DNA of 30,070 nt from positions 1 to 30,070 of the IMG/VR virus record IMGVR_UViG_3300025073_000133; one strand, 5' to 3'. Below the pieces are notes generated by a model. It was given only the letters and a program-made list of their open reading frames with translations, did no database searches and had not been told where the DNA came from. This DNA comes from a virus. This document shows positions 6,600-14,603 of this stretch, piece by piece (the first letter of the stretch is position 1; each line of letters begins with the position of its first letter). A program made the position numbers and the translations under genes.

Positions 6600-6600
6600 G

Positions 6601-7113
6601 GTGGCGGAGACCAGGACGGTGCTGGTGGGGGGCGAGAGGCTCCGGGCCGCGCTCAGGCGCGCCAGGGCCGCGGGCCCGAAGCTCGCGGGCTCCGCCCTGT
6701 ACCGCGAGGGCGAGCGCGTAATGACGCGCTCGAAGCGCGAGTTCGTGCCGGTCGACATGGGGGTCCTGCGGGCGAGCGGGCACGTCCAGGCCCCGAAGGC
6801 CGACGCCCTGGGGGTCGTCGTGACGCTCGGGTACGGGGGCGCGGCCCAGCGGTACGCGCTGTACGTGCACGAGGGGACGGGCCCGGCGGTCGGGCGTCCG
6901 CCCTTCATGCCGCCGCCCGAGGCGCTACAGGGCTGGGCGCGCCGGCACGGCATCCCGGAGGACGCCCTCTACCCGCTCGCGCGCGCGATCGGGCGCCGAG
7001 GGCTGCGGCCCCTCAAGTACCTGGAGAAGCCGCTCCTCGAGGCGGTGCCCGGCATGGGCGTGAGGCTCGCGGCCGACGTGCAGCGGGAGGTCAAGGCGCT
7101 TGCTGCTCGATGA
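6601..7113 (+). CDS. HK97 gp10-like tail completion protein
   Basis: A 170-residue protein from GTG, one base after the upstream stop. The sequence shows the gp10/minor tail pattern: an N-terminal helix (LRAALRRARAAGPKLAGSALYREGERVMTRSKREFVPVD), the motif MGVLRASGHV (family 'TG.LR.S'), then a strand pair around VVVTLGYGGAAQRYALYVHEGT (family 'Y...vE.GT'), followed by the 'R.PF..P' motif in GRPPFMPPPEAL. Such proteins sit at the head-tail interface or on the tail tube top. The C-terminal extension of about 60 residues (after the PPF motif) is longer than usual and helical. Confidence 0.75.
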   Translation: MAETRTVLVGGERLRAALRRARAAGPKLAGSALYREGERVMTRSKREFVPVDMGVLRASGHVQAPKADALGVVVTLGYGGAAQRYALYVHEGTGPAVGRPPFMPPPEALQGWARRHGIPEDALYPLARAIGRRGLRPLKYLEKPLLEAVPGMGVRLAADVQREVKALAAR

Positions 7114-7504
7114 CGTGGCGGACCTCATCTCGACGGGCGGGCACGGGACGCTCGGGACCGACCTCTTCAAGGGGATGCTGCCGAGCGACCCGGACGAGGC
7201 GGTGGCCGTGATCCACTACGGAGGGCTCGAGCCCGTGCGCGCGATGGCGGCGTCCGCGGGCCAGATGCTGGCGGAGGTCGAGCGCGTCCAGGTGCTGGCG
7301 CGGGCTCCGCGCCTCGACTCGGCGCTCAAGAAGTCGCGCGACATCTTCTACGCGCTCGACGGCGCGAGCAGAGCGGTCAACGGAATCCAGCTCCGGTGGG
7401 TCCAGGCCCTCCAGTCGCCGTTCGACCTCGGGCCGGACGCCGGCGGGCGGGCGGTCGTGGGGTGCAACTACCAGGTCGTGCGGGACGCGGCGACGTCGTC
7501 GTGA
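7100..7504 (+). CDS. Tail terminator-like (minor capsid) protein
   Basis: A 134-residue protein read from TTG at 7100, with GGGAGG ten bases before it; it overlaps the preceding gene by 14 bases. N-terminal residues (LLDDVADLISTGGHGTLGTDLFKGMLP) followed by EAVAVIHYGGLEPV match the start of phage tail terminator / minor capsid proteins ('L...i...g.......g.mp..pd..v.v...gG.p'). A central helix precedes YALDGASRAVNGIQLRWVQALQSPFDLG, the usual substrate loop and strand. The final strand GRAVVGCNYQVVRD closes the fold. These proteins cap the tail tube and join it to the head. Position immediately before tail tube genes agrees. Confidence 0.7.
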   Translation: MLLDDVADLISTGGHGTLGTDLFKGMLPSDPDEAVAVIHYGGLEPVRAMAASAGQMLAEVERVQVLARAPRLDSALKKSRDIFYALDGASRAVNGIQLRWVQALQSPFDLGPDAGGRAVVGCNYQVVRDAATSS

Positions 7505-7716
7505 CGCTCGAGCAACTGGTCGCGATCCGGGCCCAGGCCGTGGCGATCGTCGCGGGGGCCGACGCCCTGCTGCGGGAGCTCGAGGGCGCGGCGGCGCCGG
7601 AGCCCGCGGCGGCGCAGGACGACGAGGCGCACCGGCACGCCTGGATCGAGGCCCCCCGGATGGGGGCGCCGGGCGGCCGGGTCTGCGCGGGGTGCGGCGA
7701 GGAGGGGAGTCTATGA
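7501..7716 (+). CDS. Small protein with a C-terminal Cys/His cluster
   Basis: A 71-residue protein from GTG, overlapping the tail-terminator stop (GTGA) and the next start (ATGA). The N-terminal half is a helix (EQLVAIRAQAVAIVAGADALLREL), followed by an Ala/Pro linker. The C-terminal part holds HRHAW and, near the end, CAGCGEEG, so two His and two Cys could bind zinc. The domain order resembles small phage proteins of unknown role found next to tail genes. Translation is clearly coupled to both neighbours. Function is not recognised. Confidence 0.55.
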   Translation: MTLEQLVAIRAQAVAIVAGADALLRELEGAAAPEPAAAQDDEAHRHAWIEAPRMGAPGGRVCAGCGEEGSL

Positions 7717-8105
7717 GCGTGGTGCTGAAGGACGCGCAGGTGTTCACCGCGGGGTACGACCTCAGCGGCCAGATGAACCAGGTGGCGGTCGACAAGGAGG
7801 CCGAGTCGCTGGACGCGACGGTGTTCGGGAACGCCTCCCGCGTGCGGCGCGGCGGCCTCAAGATGGGGCGCATCACGGGGAGCGGGTTCCTCCGGCAGGG
7901 GGTGGGCGAGGTCGATCCCGTGCTGTTCGACAACGTGGCGGTCTCGGACGTCGCGGTGGTGGTGCTGCCCGAGACGATCGCCGAGGGCTCGACCTCCACG
8001 GGGTCCGGCTACATGACGAAGGCCGAGGTCCTGCGCCTCCAGCTCGGGGGCGCGGTGGGGGACATCGCGCCGTTCTCGTTCGAGGCCGTGGGGCGGGGGG
8101 TCTAG
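7713..8105 (+). CDS. Tail tube-like protein, paralogue 1
   Basis: A 130-residue protein. The start ATG at 7713 overlaps the upstream stop and has GGAGGGGAG in front. The sequence contains KDAQVFTAGYDLSG at the start, then DKEAESLDATVFG, then RVRRGGLKMGRITGSG, then EVDPVLFDNV. Nearly the same series (EAESLDETAMG, KRRGGLKSQGLD, CVDALLFPAV) occurs in the protein at 8532-8936, so the two are related. The mix of strands and one helix, the size, and the place between tail terminator and tail chaperones fit a major tail tube subunit. It has no cysteine, unlike its paralogue. Which copy makes the tube is unknown. Confidence 0.6.
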   Translation: MSVVLKDAQVFTAGYDLSGQMNQVAVDKEAESLDATVFGNASRVRRGGLKMGRITGSGFLRQGVGEVDPVLFDNVAVSDVAVVVLPETIAEGSTSTGSGYMTKAEVLRLQLGGAVGDIAPFSFEAVGRGV

Positions 8106-8107
8106 CC

Positions 8108-8521
8108 ATGATCGTCAGGGCGATCGTGCTGAAGGACGGCACCACGCGCGGGGTCGGGAACGACGCCGGGACGGCCGGGACGGTCTGCGCCTGCACGGGG
8201 CCAGGCGCCGGCATCGTGGCGGACCTCGGGGGCCGGGCGTGCGACGTCGCGCTGTACGCGGCGCTCCAGGTCCTGAGCTCGACGGCCGGGGGGATCAAGG
8301 CCCTGGTCCAGGCCAACAGCTCGAGCGGCTACACGGCGCTCAATACCGGGACCGACCTGGTGGCGTTCACGAGCCGCGCGTGCCGGGACTCGCAGTGGGC
8401 GAACATCCCGTGGAACTGCGCGTCGGCGACCAGCACGGACCGGCGGTACTACCGCGGCGCTTGGTCCCAGACCTGCGGGCAGACGAACTACTGGCTCACC
8501 GCCGTGTCGGTGGGCGACTGA
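8108..8521 (+). CDS. Cys-rich tail-region protein between the two tube-like genes
   Basis: A 137-residue protein whose ATG lies two bases after the upstream stop. It begins with a strand MIVRAIVLKDGTTRG and continues with beta segments rich in Ala, Ser, Thr and Gly (ADLGGRACDVALYAALQVL, DLVAFTSRAC). It has six cysteines (TVCAC, RAC twice, WNC, QTC). I see no convincing match to either flanking tube-like protein. Position suggests a tail accessory or tube-decorating protein; it could also be a minor tube or surface protein. The family is not recognised. Confidence 0.5.
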   Translation: MIVRAIVLKDGTTRGVGNDAGTAGTVCACTGPGAGIVADLGGRACDVALYAALQVLSSTAGGIKALVQANSSSGYTALNTGTDLVAFTSRACRDSQWANIPWNCASATSTDRRYYRGAWSQTCGQTNYWLTAVSVGD

Positions 8522-8531
8522 GGAGGGCGCT

Positions 8532-8936
8532 GTGGCGACTTTTGTTTGGAAAAACGCGATGTTCCTGTTCAATGGCGAGACGCTCTCGTGCCACGTCTCG
8601 TCCCTGTCGTTGACGTACGAGGCCGAGTCGCTGGACGAGACCGCGATGGGCGACGACACCCGGAAGCGGCGCGGTGGCCTGAAGTCGCAGGGCCTGGACG
8701 TGATGTTCCACCAGAACTTCTCCTGCGTGGACGCGCTCCTGTTCCCGGCGGTCGGGTGCCAGAGCTGCATCGAGATCCGGGCGTGCTACGCCTGCTCGGC
8801 GGCCGCGAACCCGCGGTACCAGGGGACGTGGCACCTGCCGCGCTACTCGCCCGTGTCGGGCGGGGTCGGGTCGCTCCTGGACGCGACCGTGACGTTCGAG
8901 CCGGCGGGCGACCTGAGCCGGTCGATCACGACGTAG
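8532..8936 (+). CDS. Tail tube-like protein, paralogue 2 (Cys-rich)
   Basis: A 134-residue protein from GTG with GGAGGG before it. It shares an ordered series of motifs with the product of 7713-8105: the opening KNAMFLFNGETLS, then YEAESLDETAMGDD, then RKRRGGLKSQGLD, then SCVDALLFPAV. This copy carries six cysteines, including VGCQSC and RACYAC, which are absent from the other. The C-terminal part (GVGSLLDATVTFEPAGDLSR) is the kind of final strand seen in tail tube proteins, where the last segment contacts the next subunit. It could be the major tube protein, with the other copy acting as a minor ring or extension protein. Confidence 0.6.
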   Translation: MATFVWKNAMFLFNGETLSCHVSSLSLTYEAESLDETAMGDDTRKRRGGLKSQGLDVMFHQNFSCVDALLFPAVGCQSCIEIRACYACSAAANPRYQGTWHLPRYSPVSGGVGSLLDATVTFEPAGDLSRSITT

Positions 8937-8997
8937 ACGTAGTGGGTCAGAAACCCGTGGTGGGGACGACGGTACCCAGAGAGGGGAGGCTCCGGAG

Positions 8998-9333
8998 ATG
9001 ACGAGCGGCGTCGAGATCACGCTGGACCGGGTGCGGAGGATCAAGTTCACGTTCGCGGACCTGAAGGCGATGGAGGGGCGGCTCGGGAAGCCGATGGGCG
9101 AGATCGTGGGCGACCTCACGCGGCTCTCGGTCAACACCCTCCAGCACGCGCTCTACGCGGGGCTGCGGTCGGACGACAAGCGGCTGCGGTTCGAGGACGT
9201 CGAGCGGCTGCTGACCGAGTACGTGGACAGCGGGCGGGGGGCGCTCAACGACGTCCTGTACCTGCTCAACGAGGCCTTCACGGAGTCGGGGTACTTCGGG
9301 CGGGGGGCGGGGGACAAGGCGGCCGCCGAGTAG
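8998..9333 (+). CDS. Tail assembly chaperone, gpG-like
   Basis: A 111-residue protein; ATG at 8998 follows GGGGAGG. The opening strand EITLDRVRRIKFTFADLKAMEGRLG fits the small first chaperone of siphovirus tails, as does the following helical region (LRFEDVERLLTEYVDS and DVLYLLNEAF). It is acidic at the C-terminus and located just before the tape measure gene, where these chaperones bind. The G-rich 3' end (CGGGGGGCGGGGG at 9301-9313) lies just before the stop. A -1 shift there would be free of stops and join the next frame, as in many phages that make a G-GT fusion. The DUF family relation is inferred from pattern and place. Confidence 0.65.
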   Translation: MTSGVEITLDRVRRIKFTFADLKAMEGRLGKPMGEIVGDLTRLSVNTLQHALYAGLRSDDKRLRFEDVERLLTEYVDSGRGALNDVLYLLNEAFTESGYFGRGAGDKAAAE

Positions 9334-9335
9334 AG

Positions 9336-9629
9336 ATGGCGGTCGGGTACGAGGAGGCCGAGGCGCTGGCGTACGAGCAGCTCGGCCTCGAGCCTCGCCA
9401 GCTCTCGCGCCTCACGCCCGCCGAGCTGGTGGCGATGGCGGTCGGGCGCCAGCGCCGGGACGAGCGCGAGATGTGGCGCCTCGCCTGGCTGGTGGCGCGC
9501 GTGACGGCCGCGACCGGGATGCTGAAGCAGGCGCCGCGGGTCTCGGACCTGATGCAGGAGCTGGTGGGCGAGGACCGCATGGCGCAGATCCTCTCCGAGG
9601 AGATGCGCCGGCACAGGAGAGAGGGCTAG
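9336..9629 (+). CDS. Tail assembly chaperone, second component
   Basis: A 97-residue protein starting two bases after the gpG-like stop. It is mainly helical: EEAEALAYEQLGLEP, then LSRLTPAELVAMAVGRQRRDEREMW, then RLAWLVARVTAATGML, ending in a charged tail (EEMRRHRREG). In this slot tailed phages usually encode the T domain of the tail assembly chaperone pair, or an equivalent. The pattern 'LTP.El..m......r.......laWl.A....A' fits that group. The upstream ribosome binding site is weak, so coupling or a -1 frameshift from the previous gene may be used. See the separate finding on the frameshift geometry. Confidence 0.6.
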   Translation: MAVGYEEAEALAYEQLGLEPRQLSRLTPAELVAMAVGRQRRDEREMWRLAWLVARVTAATGMLKQAPRVSDLMQELVGEDRMAQILSEEMRRHRREG

Positions 9630-9633
9630 GCGC

Positions 9634-12600
9634 GTGGCGGGCGAGGTCAACGTCGGGGAACTGGTCGCGAAGCTCCGCCTCGACATGGCGGAGTGGAAGC
9701 GGGGGTTCGACGAGGCGGCGCGCGGCCAGCAGCAGTTCGGCCGGGACTTCGAGCGGCAGTCGCAGAAGGTCTCCCTCGCGTTCGGCGGCCTGGTCAAGGG
9801 GGCGCTCGCGTTCTCGGCCGCGATGGTCGGGTTCCGGGGCGTCACCGGGACGCTGGCGGCCGCCAAGAACGCCGTCATCGGGATGAACTCGACGCTTGAG
9901 ACCGCCCAGCTCCAATTCAAGGCCCTGCTCAAGTCCGGGGACGCCGCCAAGGAGCACGTCCGGTCGCTGTTCGACTTCGCGGCCAAGACGCCGTTCGAGA
10001 CGGGCCCGATCCTCCAGGCCTCGCGCCTGCTCCTCACGTTCGGGGTCAGCGCCCAGAAGGCGCGCGAGTCCCTGACGCTGGTGGGGGACGCGGCCGCGGT
10101 CTCGGGGCGCGGCATCCAGGACGTCGCGTTCTGGTTCGGGCGCGCCTACAGCATGATCCAGGGCGGGCGCCCATTCGGCGAGGCCGCGATGCGGCTCCAG
10201 GAGATGGGGATCCTGTCGGCCGAGGGCCGGACCAAGATCGAGAAGCTCCAGGAGGCGGGCGCCAGCGCGAAGGAGACGTTCGCGGCTCTCGAGTCCGAGT
10301 TCCGCCGGTTCGGGGGCTCGATGGTCGAGATGGCCGGCACCTGGACCGGCCTGACGAGCACGATCTCGGACAACGTCCAGCTCGCGCTCGCCGAGGGGTT
10401 CCGCCCGCTCTTCGACGCCCTCAAGGCCCTCGCGAAGGAGGTCGCGGACTTCGTCCAGACCGAGGGGTTCACGCAGTGGGTGCGGAACACCGCGGAGCTG
10501 ATGGCGGGCGCCGTCACGGGGACGCGCGACCTCGCCGCCGGGGTGGCGGACCTGTACCGCGAGCTGGACGCCCAGGCGCGGCGGCACGAGGATGGCCCGT
10601 TCAGCAAGTGGCTGACGAGGTTCCTGAACTTCGTTGGCCGGAACATCAGCGCCGTGCCGTTCCGGTTCGCCGAGACCGCGGCGGAGGAGCGGCAGCGCGC
10701 CGACCTCGAGGCCGCGCTGGCGCGCGAGCCCACGATGGGGCCGCCCGTCGTGCTACCGGCCGCGATGCCGGCCGCGAAGGAGGAGCCGCTGCCCGTGTGG
10801 GGCGGCAGGGAGTTCACCGGGGTGCTCTCGACCGCGGAGGTCCTGCGGGACCGCGCCGCGGCGCTCGAGGCGTTCGCCCGGGCGGGCGACGAGGCGGCCG
10901 AGTCGCTCTCCGAGGTCGAGGCCGCGGCCGACGACCTCTCCCAGGCGCTGTCCGACTGGCCGGCGTTCTTCGCCGGGCTCTCGGACGGGATGGAGGAGGT
11001 CGACAGCGACCTCCGGCGGATCTCCGCGGACCAGATCGTGCTCACGGAGAAGAGCGCCGGGGCCGAGGAGGCGATCAAAGCCGCGCAGGTCGAGCTCCGG
11101 GCCGGGATGGCGGAGACCGCGCAGGCGGCGGACGAGATGCGCTCAGCCTGGACGCTGTTCGGGCGGTCGCTCGACGAGCTGGGCCCGAAGGAGCGCGAGC
11201 AGGTCCAGCGCCTCGCGGCGATCCGCGAGGAGGCGCGACGGTTCGGCGAGATCCGGGGCTTCTACCTCGACGTCTTCGGGGCGGTCGGCGGCGCGTTCGA
11301 GAAGCTGGCGACCGGCATCATCCAGGGGACCCAGACCGTGAAGGCGGCGTTCGCGAACCTGGGGCAGTACATCATCGTGGAGTTCGCCCAGCGCGTGATC
11401 CGCCAGGCGCTGGCGCCGCTGATCAATTCCCTGGCGACGCTCGCGGCGGGCCTCACGATGCAGTTCCTCGGGGGCGGCGGAGGGGCGGGGGGCGGGTTCC
11501 TCGGGGGCGCCGCGCAGGCCGCGGGCTCGGCCCTCGTGAGCGGCGGAGTCGGGGCCGGCGCGAACGCGGCCGGGGGGTTCGGCGGGGTCGGGACGTTCCA
11601 GGCCGGGCTCGGGTTCGCGAACGCCTTCCCCGGGATCTACAATCTCCCGAGCAACTACGCGCTCGGCGGCCTGAGCGGCGCCGCGTTCGGGCTCCCGGCG
11701 AGCGTGTCGTTCGGGACCGGGGCACTCGAGCTCGGCGCCGGGGTCGGGGCGATCGGCGGGGCCGCGACGGCGCCGACATCCGGGCTCCTCGGAAGCGCGG
11801 GGATGATCTCGTCCTTCGCGCCCTACCTCGCGGCGGCCGGCATCGCGCTGAACCTCGGGTCCGCGATCTTCGGCGGCGACCCGACCGGGCCCGCGGCGAT
11901 CGGGACGTACGCCGGGACGGGCATCGGCGCCGGGATCGGCGCCGGGATCGGCTTCGCGATCGGCAACGTCCCGGGCGCGATCATCGGGGCCCTCCTGGGC
12001 GGGGCACTCGGGGGTTCGGGCGGGGGCTTCCTCGGTGGGATGTTCGGTGGCAAGAAGAAGACGCGGGCGCAGCGGAACGCAGAGAGCCGCGCGCAGCAGG
12101 TCCAGCTCTTCAACGAGTTCGGCGGGGCCCTGGGCGGGGTCCAGAGCCTCCGCGATCTCTACGACGCGATCGCGGCGTTCCAGCCCGGCGCGATGGGCGG
12201 GGGGCGGAACCCGGTCGCCAGCACGTTCTTCTCGCCGGAGGACTTCGGGGCCGTCGGGCAGGCGATCGGGCCCCCGGTCGCGCCGCCGGGCTTCCAGTTC
12301 CCGTTCGCCTTCACGCCGGCGACTGCGCCCCGGCCGACCGACCTGTACCCCGGCGCCAGCGGCGTCTACATCGGCAAGGGCCCGAACTCGCTCGAGGCCA
12401 CCCTGACGTACGAGCAGTTCGCCAGCGCGGTGCGGCAGGACCCCGACCTGATCAAGAAGGTCCGCACCCTCCTCTGGGCCGGCCCAACGCAGGACACCGG
12501 GATGAACCAGGGAATCTCGGACCAGATCGCGGCGCTCGTCGAGGCGCTGGTGGAGCTCGACGCGCAGCAGATCACCGCGGCGCGCTCGGCGCTCGAGCAG

Positions 12601-13776
12601 CTCCGGAACGCCGTGCGGGAGTTCCGGAAGGAGGTCGGCGAGGCGGCCGGCATCACGACGGAGTCCGCGGCGGACTTCGCGGCGTTCCGCACCCAGCTCG
12701 ACGCTTTGGTGTCGGACTTCGCGGACGAGATCGCCGGCGCGCGCCAGGCCATCGCCGAGGCCCCGGACCTCGCGACCGCCATCGCGCTGACGGACGACCT
12801 CCGGACGACGATCGCCCAGCGGTACCAGGAGGAGCTGGCCTACATCCAGCAGGTGGTGGGGGCGTGGGTCGGGGCCCAGACGCTCGTCGACGCGGCGGTC
12901 CAGGGCCTGCGCGCGAGCGAGCTCGCGAGCACGAACCCGTCGGAGATCTACGGGGCGCGCCGGGCCGACTTCCAGGAGCTGCTGGACACGTTCTTCGCGG
13001 CGCCGGATCCCGGTATGGCGCAGGCGATCGTGGCGGGCGCCCAGGGGGTGCTCGAGGCCGGGCAGCTCCTGTGGGACCGCCCGAGCGCGGCCTTCCAGGC
13101 GCTGTTCGAGGACGTGGCCATGACGCTCGAGAGCGTGAGTGCCGCGCTCGGCGCGCGCGTCGCGGAGTTCACGGGTGGCGCGCCGTTCGAGGACTTCATG
13201 CGCGAGAAGCAGCAGGCCGTCGTTGACGAGCTCGCGCTCCTCCACGCGGACCTCCAGTTGGTGATCGACCGCCTCGACCCCTCGATGGGGCCCGAGGCGG
13301 CGCTCGAGTTGCTGGGCCGGCTCAGCGAGGAGGCGAACGCGCGGGCCTCGCAGAGCCTCACGATCGACCAGGTGGCGGTCGGGTACCTCGCGCAGATCGC
13401 GGCCAACACGGCGGGGCTCGGCGGCAACGGCTCAGCGCGGGGGCCCTGGGCGACGCTCGCGCAGGTCCCGGCCGGGGTCAGCACGTACCCGGACCCTACG
13501 ACGGGGCTCTTCTACCCCACCGCGCCGGTCGCGGGAAGCTACGCCGGCGGGACGGACTACGTGCCGCGCACCGCCCCGTACCTTCTGCACATGGGCGAGG
13601 CTGTCTCGCGCGGCGGCGGTGGCGCGGTCTCGGTTCAGTTCGGGGACATCGTCGTGCAGGGCGGGGGCCGAGATCCCGAGGCCCAGGCTCGGGCGTTCGC
13701 GGACGCGCTCGAGCGCATGATCCGGACCTCGCCCCGGATGCGGGCGGCCGTCCAAGCTGCGGCTCGGGGGATGTAG
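9634..13776 (+). CDS. Tail tape measure protein
   Basis: A 1380-residue protein from GTG. It sets tail length and is threaded into the tail tube. Residues about 95-205 form the typical tape-measure domain (helical, with FDFAAKTPFETGPILQASRLLLTFG and SGRGIQDVAFWFGRAYSMIQGG). After alternating helical and coiled-coil stretches, residues about 600-815 are Gly/Ala-rich and hydrophobic (FLGGGGGAGGGFLGG, GTGIGAGIGAGIGF), as expected for the membrane-inserting part. The end carries GGTDYVPRTAPYLLHMGEAV, the usual 'G-T-x-Y-V-P-x-x-x-P-Y-L-L-H-x-G-E-x-V' motif. At about 1.5 angstrom per residue the tail would be near 200 nm. I see no cysteine in the whole protein. No lytic domain is visible. Confidence 0.92.
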   Translation: MAGEVNVGELVAKLRLDMAEWKRGFDEAARGQQQFGRDFERQSQKVSLAFGGLVKGALAFSAAMVGFRGVTGTLAAAKNAVIGMNSTLETAQLQFKALLKSGDAAKEHVRSLFDFAAKTPFETGPILQASRLLLTFGVSAQKARESLTLVGDAAAVSGRGIQDVAFWFGRAYSMIQGGRPFGEAAMRLQEMGILSAEGRTKIEKLQEAGASAKETFAALESEFRRFGGSMVEMAGTWTGLTSTISDNVQLALAEGFRPLFDALKALAKEVADFVQTEGFTQWVRNTAELMAGAVTGTRDLAAGVADLYRELDAQARRHEDGPFSKWLTRFLNFVGRNISAVPFRFAETAAEERQRADLEAALAREPTMGPPVVLPAAMPAAKEEPLPVWGGREFTGVLSTAEVLRDRAAALEAFARAGDEAAESLSEVEAAADDLSQALSDWPAFFAGLSDGMEEVDSDLRRISADQIVLTEKSAGAEEAIKAAQVELRAGMAETAQAADEMRSAWTLFGRSLDELGPKEREQVQRLAAIREEARRFGEIRGFYLDVFGAVGGAFEKLATGIIQGTQTVKAAFANLGQYIIVEFAQRVIRQALAPLINSLATLAAGLTMQFLGGGGGAGGGFLGGAAQAAGSALVSGGVGAGANAAGGFGGVGTFQAGLGFANAFPGIYNLPSNYALGGLSGAAFGLPASVSFGTGALELGAGVGAIGGAATAPTSGLLGSAGMISSFAPYLAAAGIALNLGSAIFGGDPTGPAAIGTYAGTGIGAGIGAGIGFAIGNVPGAIIGALLGGALGGSGGGFLGGMFGGKKKTRAQRNAESRAQQVQLFNEFGGALGGVQSLRDLYDAIAAFQPGAMGGGRNPVASTFFSPEDFGAVGQAIGPPVAPPGFQFPFAFTPATAPRPTDLYPGASGVYIGKGPNSLEATLTYEQFASAVRQDPDLIKKVRTLLWAGPTQDTGMNQGISDQIAALVEALVELDAQQITAARSALEQLRNAVREFRKEVGEAAGITTESAADFAAFRTQLDALVSDFADEIAGARQAIAEAPDLATAIALTDDLRTTIAQRYQEELAYIQQVVGAWVGAQTLVDAAVQGLRASELASTNPSEIYGARRADFQELLDTFFAAPDPGMAQAIVAGAQGVLEAGQLLWDRPSAAFQALFEDVAMTLESVSAALGARVAEFTGGAPFEDFMREKQQAVVDELALLHADLQLVIDRLDPSMGPEAALELLGRLSEEANARASQSLTIDQVAVGYLAQIAANTAGLGGNGSARGPWATLAQVPAGVSTYPDPTTGLFYPTAPVAGSYAGGTDYVPRTAPYLLHMGEAVSRGGGGAVSVQFGDIVVQGGGRDPEAQARAFADALERMIRTSPRMRAAVQAAARGM

Positions 13777-13778
13777 CC

Positions 13779-14603
13779 GTGCCCGTGATGCGCCTCTCGT
13801 TCGCCAACCTCGCGGAGGCCGACGCCGCGGTCGCCTACGGGTCCGGCCAGGCGTGCAACTACTGCTCGACCGAGGCCCAGCAGCCGCAGCGCCCGTTCCG
13901 CCCCTGGCGCTCCGCCGACACCCAGACCACGCAGGAGTGGCTGCTGGACCTCGGGAGCTCGCAGACGGTCGCGCTCGTGGGGCTGGTGAACGCCGGCTTC
14001 ACGTCCGCCACGATCCAGGGCGCCTCCTCGAGCGGGCTCTTCGCGGCCCCCACCTACAGCGAGGCCGTCGCGCTGACGTGCGACCCCCTCTCGTGGCGCC
14101 TCCAGCACGCGCACCTCGCGACGGGCTTCGGGTACCGGTGGCTGCGGATCAAGCTCGACCCCACCACCGCGACGTGCGCCGGCGGCCCGACGCTCGGCTC
14201 GACGTACTGGGAACTGGGCGGCGTCTGGGTGGCGGGCGCGCTGACCGACACCCCGGCCCACCTCCGGGTCCCGGCCGGGCTCCGGACCGTGCGGCCGCGG
14301 CTTGACGTCGGGCCCCCGCACGGCGGCTGGGGGCAGCGCCTCCGGATGGGGGAGCCGCGCGTCCAGATCCGGGGGTCGGTCAAGGCCTGCACGGACCCCG
14401 CGTCGCCCGGGCTCGGGGACGCGCTCGAGGACTGGCAGGACGTCGCGCGCCGCGCGTGGAGCGCCGACTATTTCTACGCCTACCTGAACCTCGGGGACCC
14501 GCGGCAGGGGTACGTGGTGCGGTGGGCCGAGGACCCCGACTGGCAGGCGGCCGGCGCGGAGGCCGAGACGATGATTACGCTCGACGAGGTGGTGGGGCCA
14601 TGA
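13779..14603 (+). CDS. Distal tail-like or minor tail protein
   Basis: A 274-residue protein from GTG (an in-frame ATG lies nine bases later). It directly follows the tape measure gene, where the distal tail protein that joins tube to tip is usual. Sequence features are strands around EWLLDLGSSQTVALVGLVNAGF, a jelly-roll-like segment FGYRWLRIKLDP, and a C-terminal part with YVVRWAEDPDWQ and a closing METMITLDE-like strand (AETMITLDEVV). The first half resembles discoidin/galactose-binding type sandwich domains ('LDLGSSQTV...' and 'YRWLRIKL'). Five cysteines are present. A role in host binding is possible. Start and stop overlap with the following gene (ATGA). Confidence 0.6.
   Translation: MPVMRLSFANLAEADAAVAYGSGQACNYCSTEAQQPQRPFRPWRSADTQTTQEWLLDLGSSQTVALVGLVNAGFTSATIQGASSSGLFAAPTYSEAVALTCDPLSWRLQHAHLATGFGYRWLRIKLDPTTATCAGGPTLGSTYWELGGVWVAGALTDTPAHLRVPAGLRTVRPRLDVGPPHGGWGQRLRMGEPRVQIRGSVKACTDPASPGLGDALEDWQDVARRAWSADYFYAYLNLGDPRQGYVVRWAEDPDWQAAGAEAETMITLDEVVGP

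Noticed and set aside
8943-8956. GGGT-CAGAA-ACCC mini-stem in the gap before the tail chaperone gene
   Set aside because: Only four base pairs; not distinguishable from chance.
11143-13245. A 700-residue reverse-strand frame opposite the tape measure gene
   Set aside because: It lies wholly antisense to a clear tape measure gene and has shadow-type composition (His/Arg/Glu/Leu-rich).
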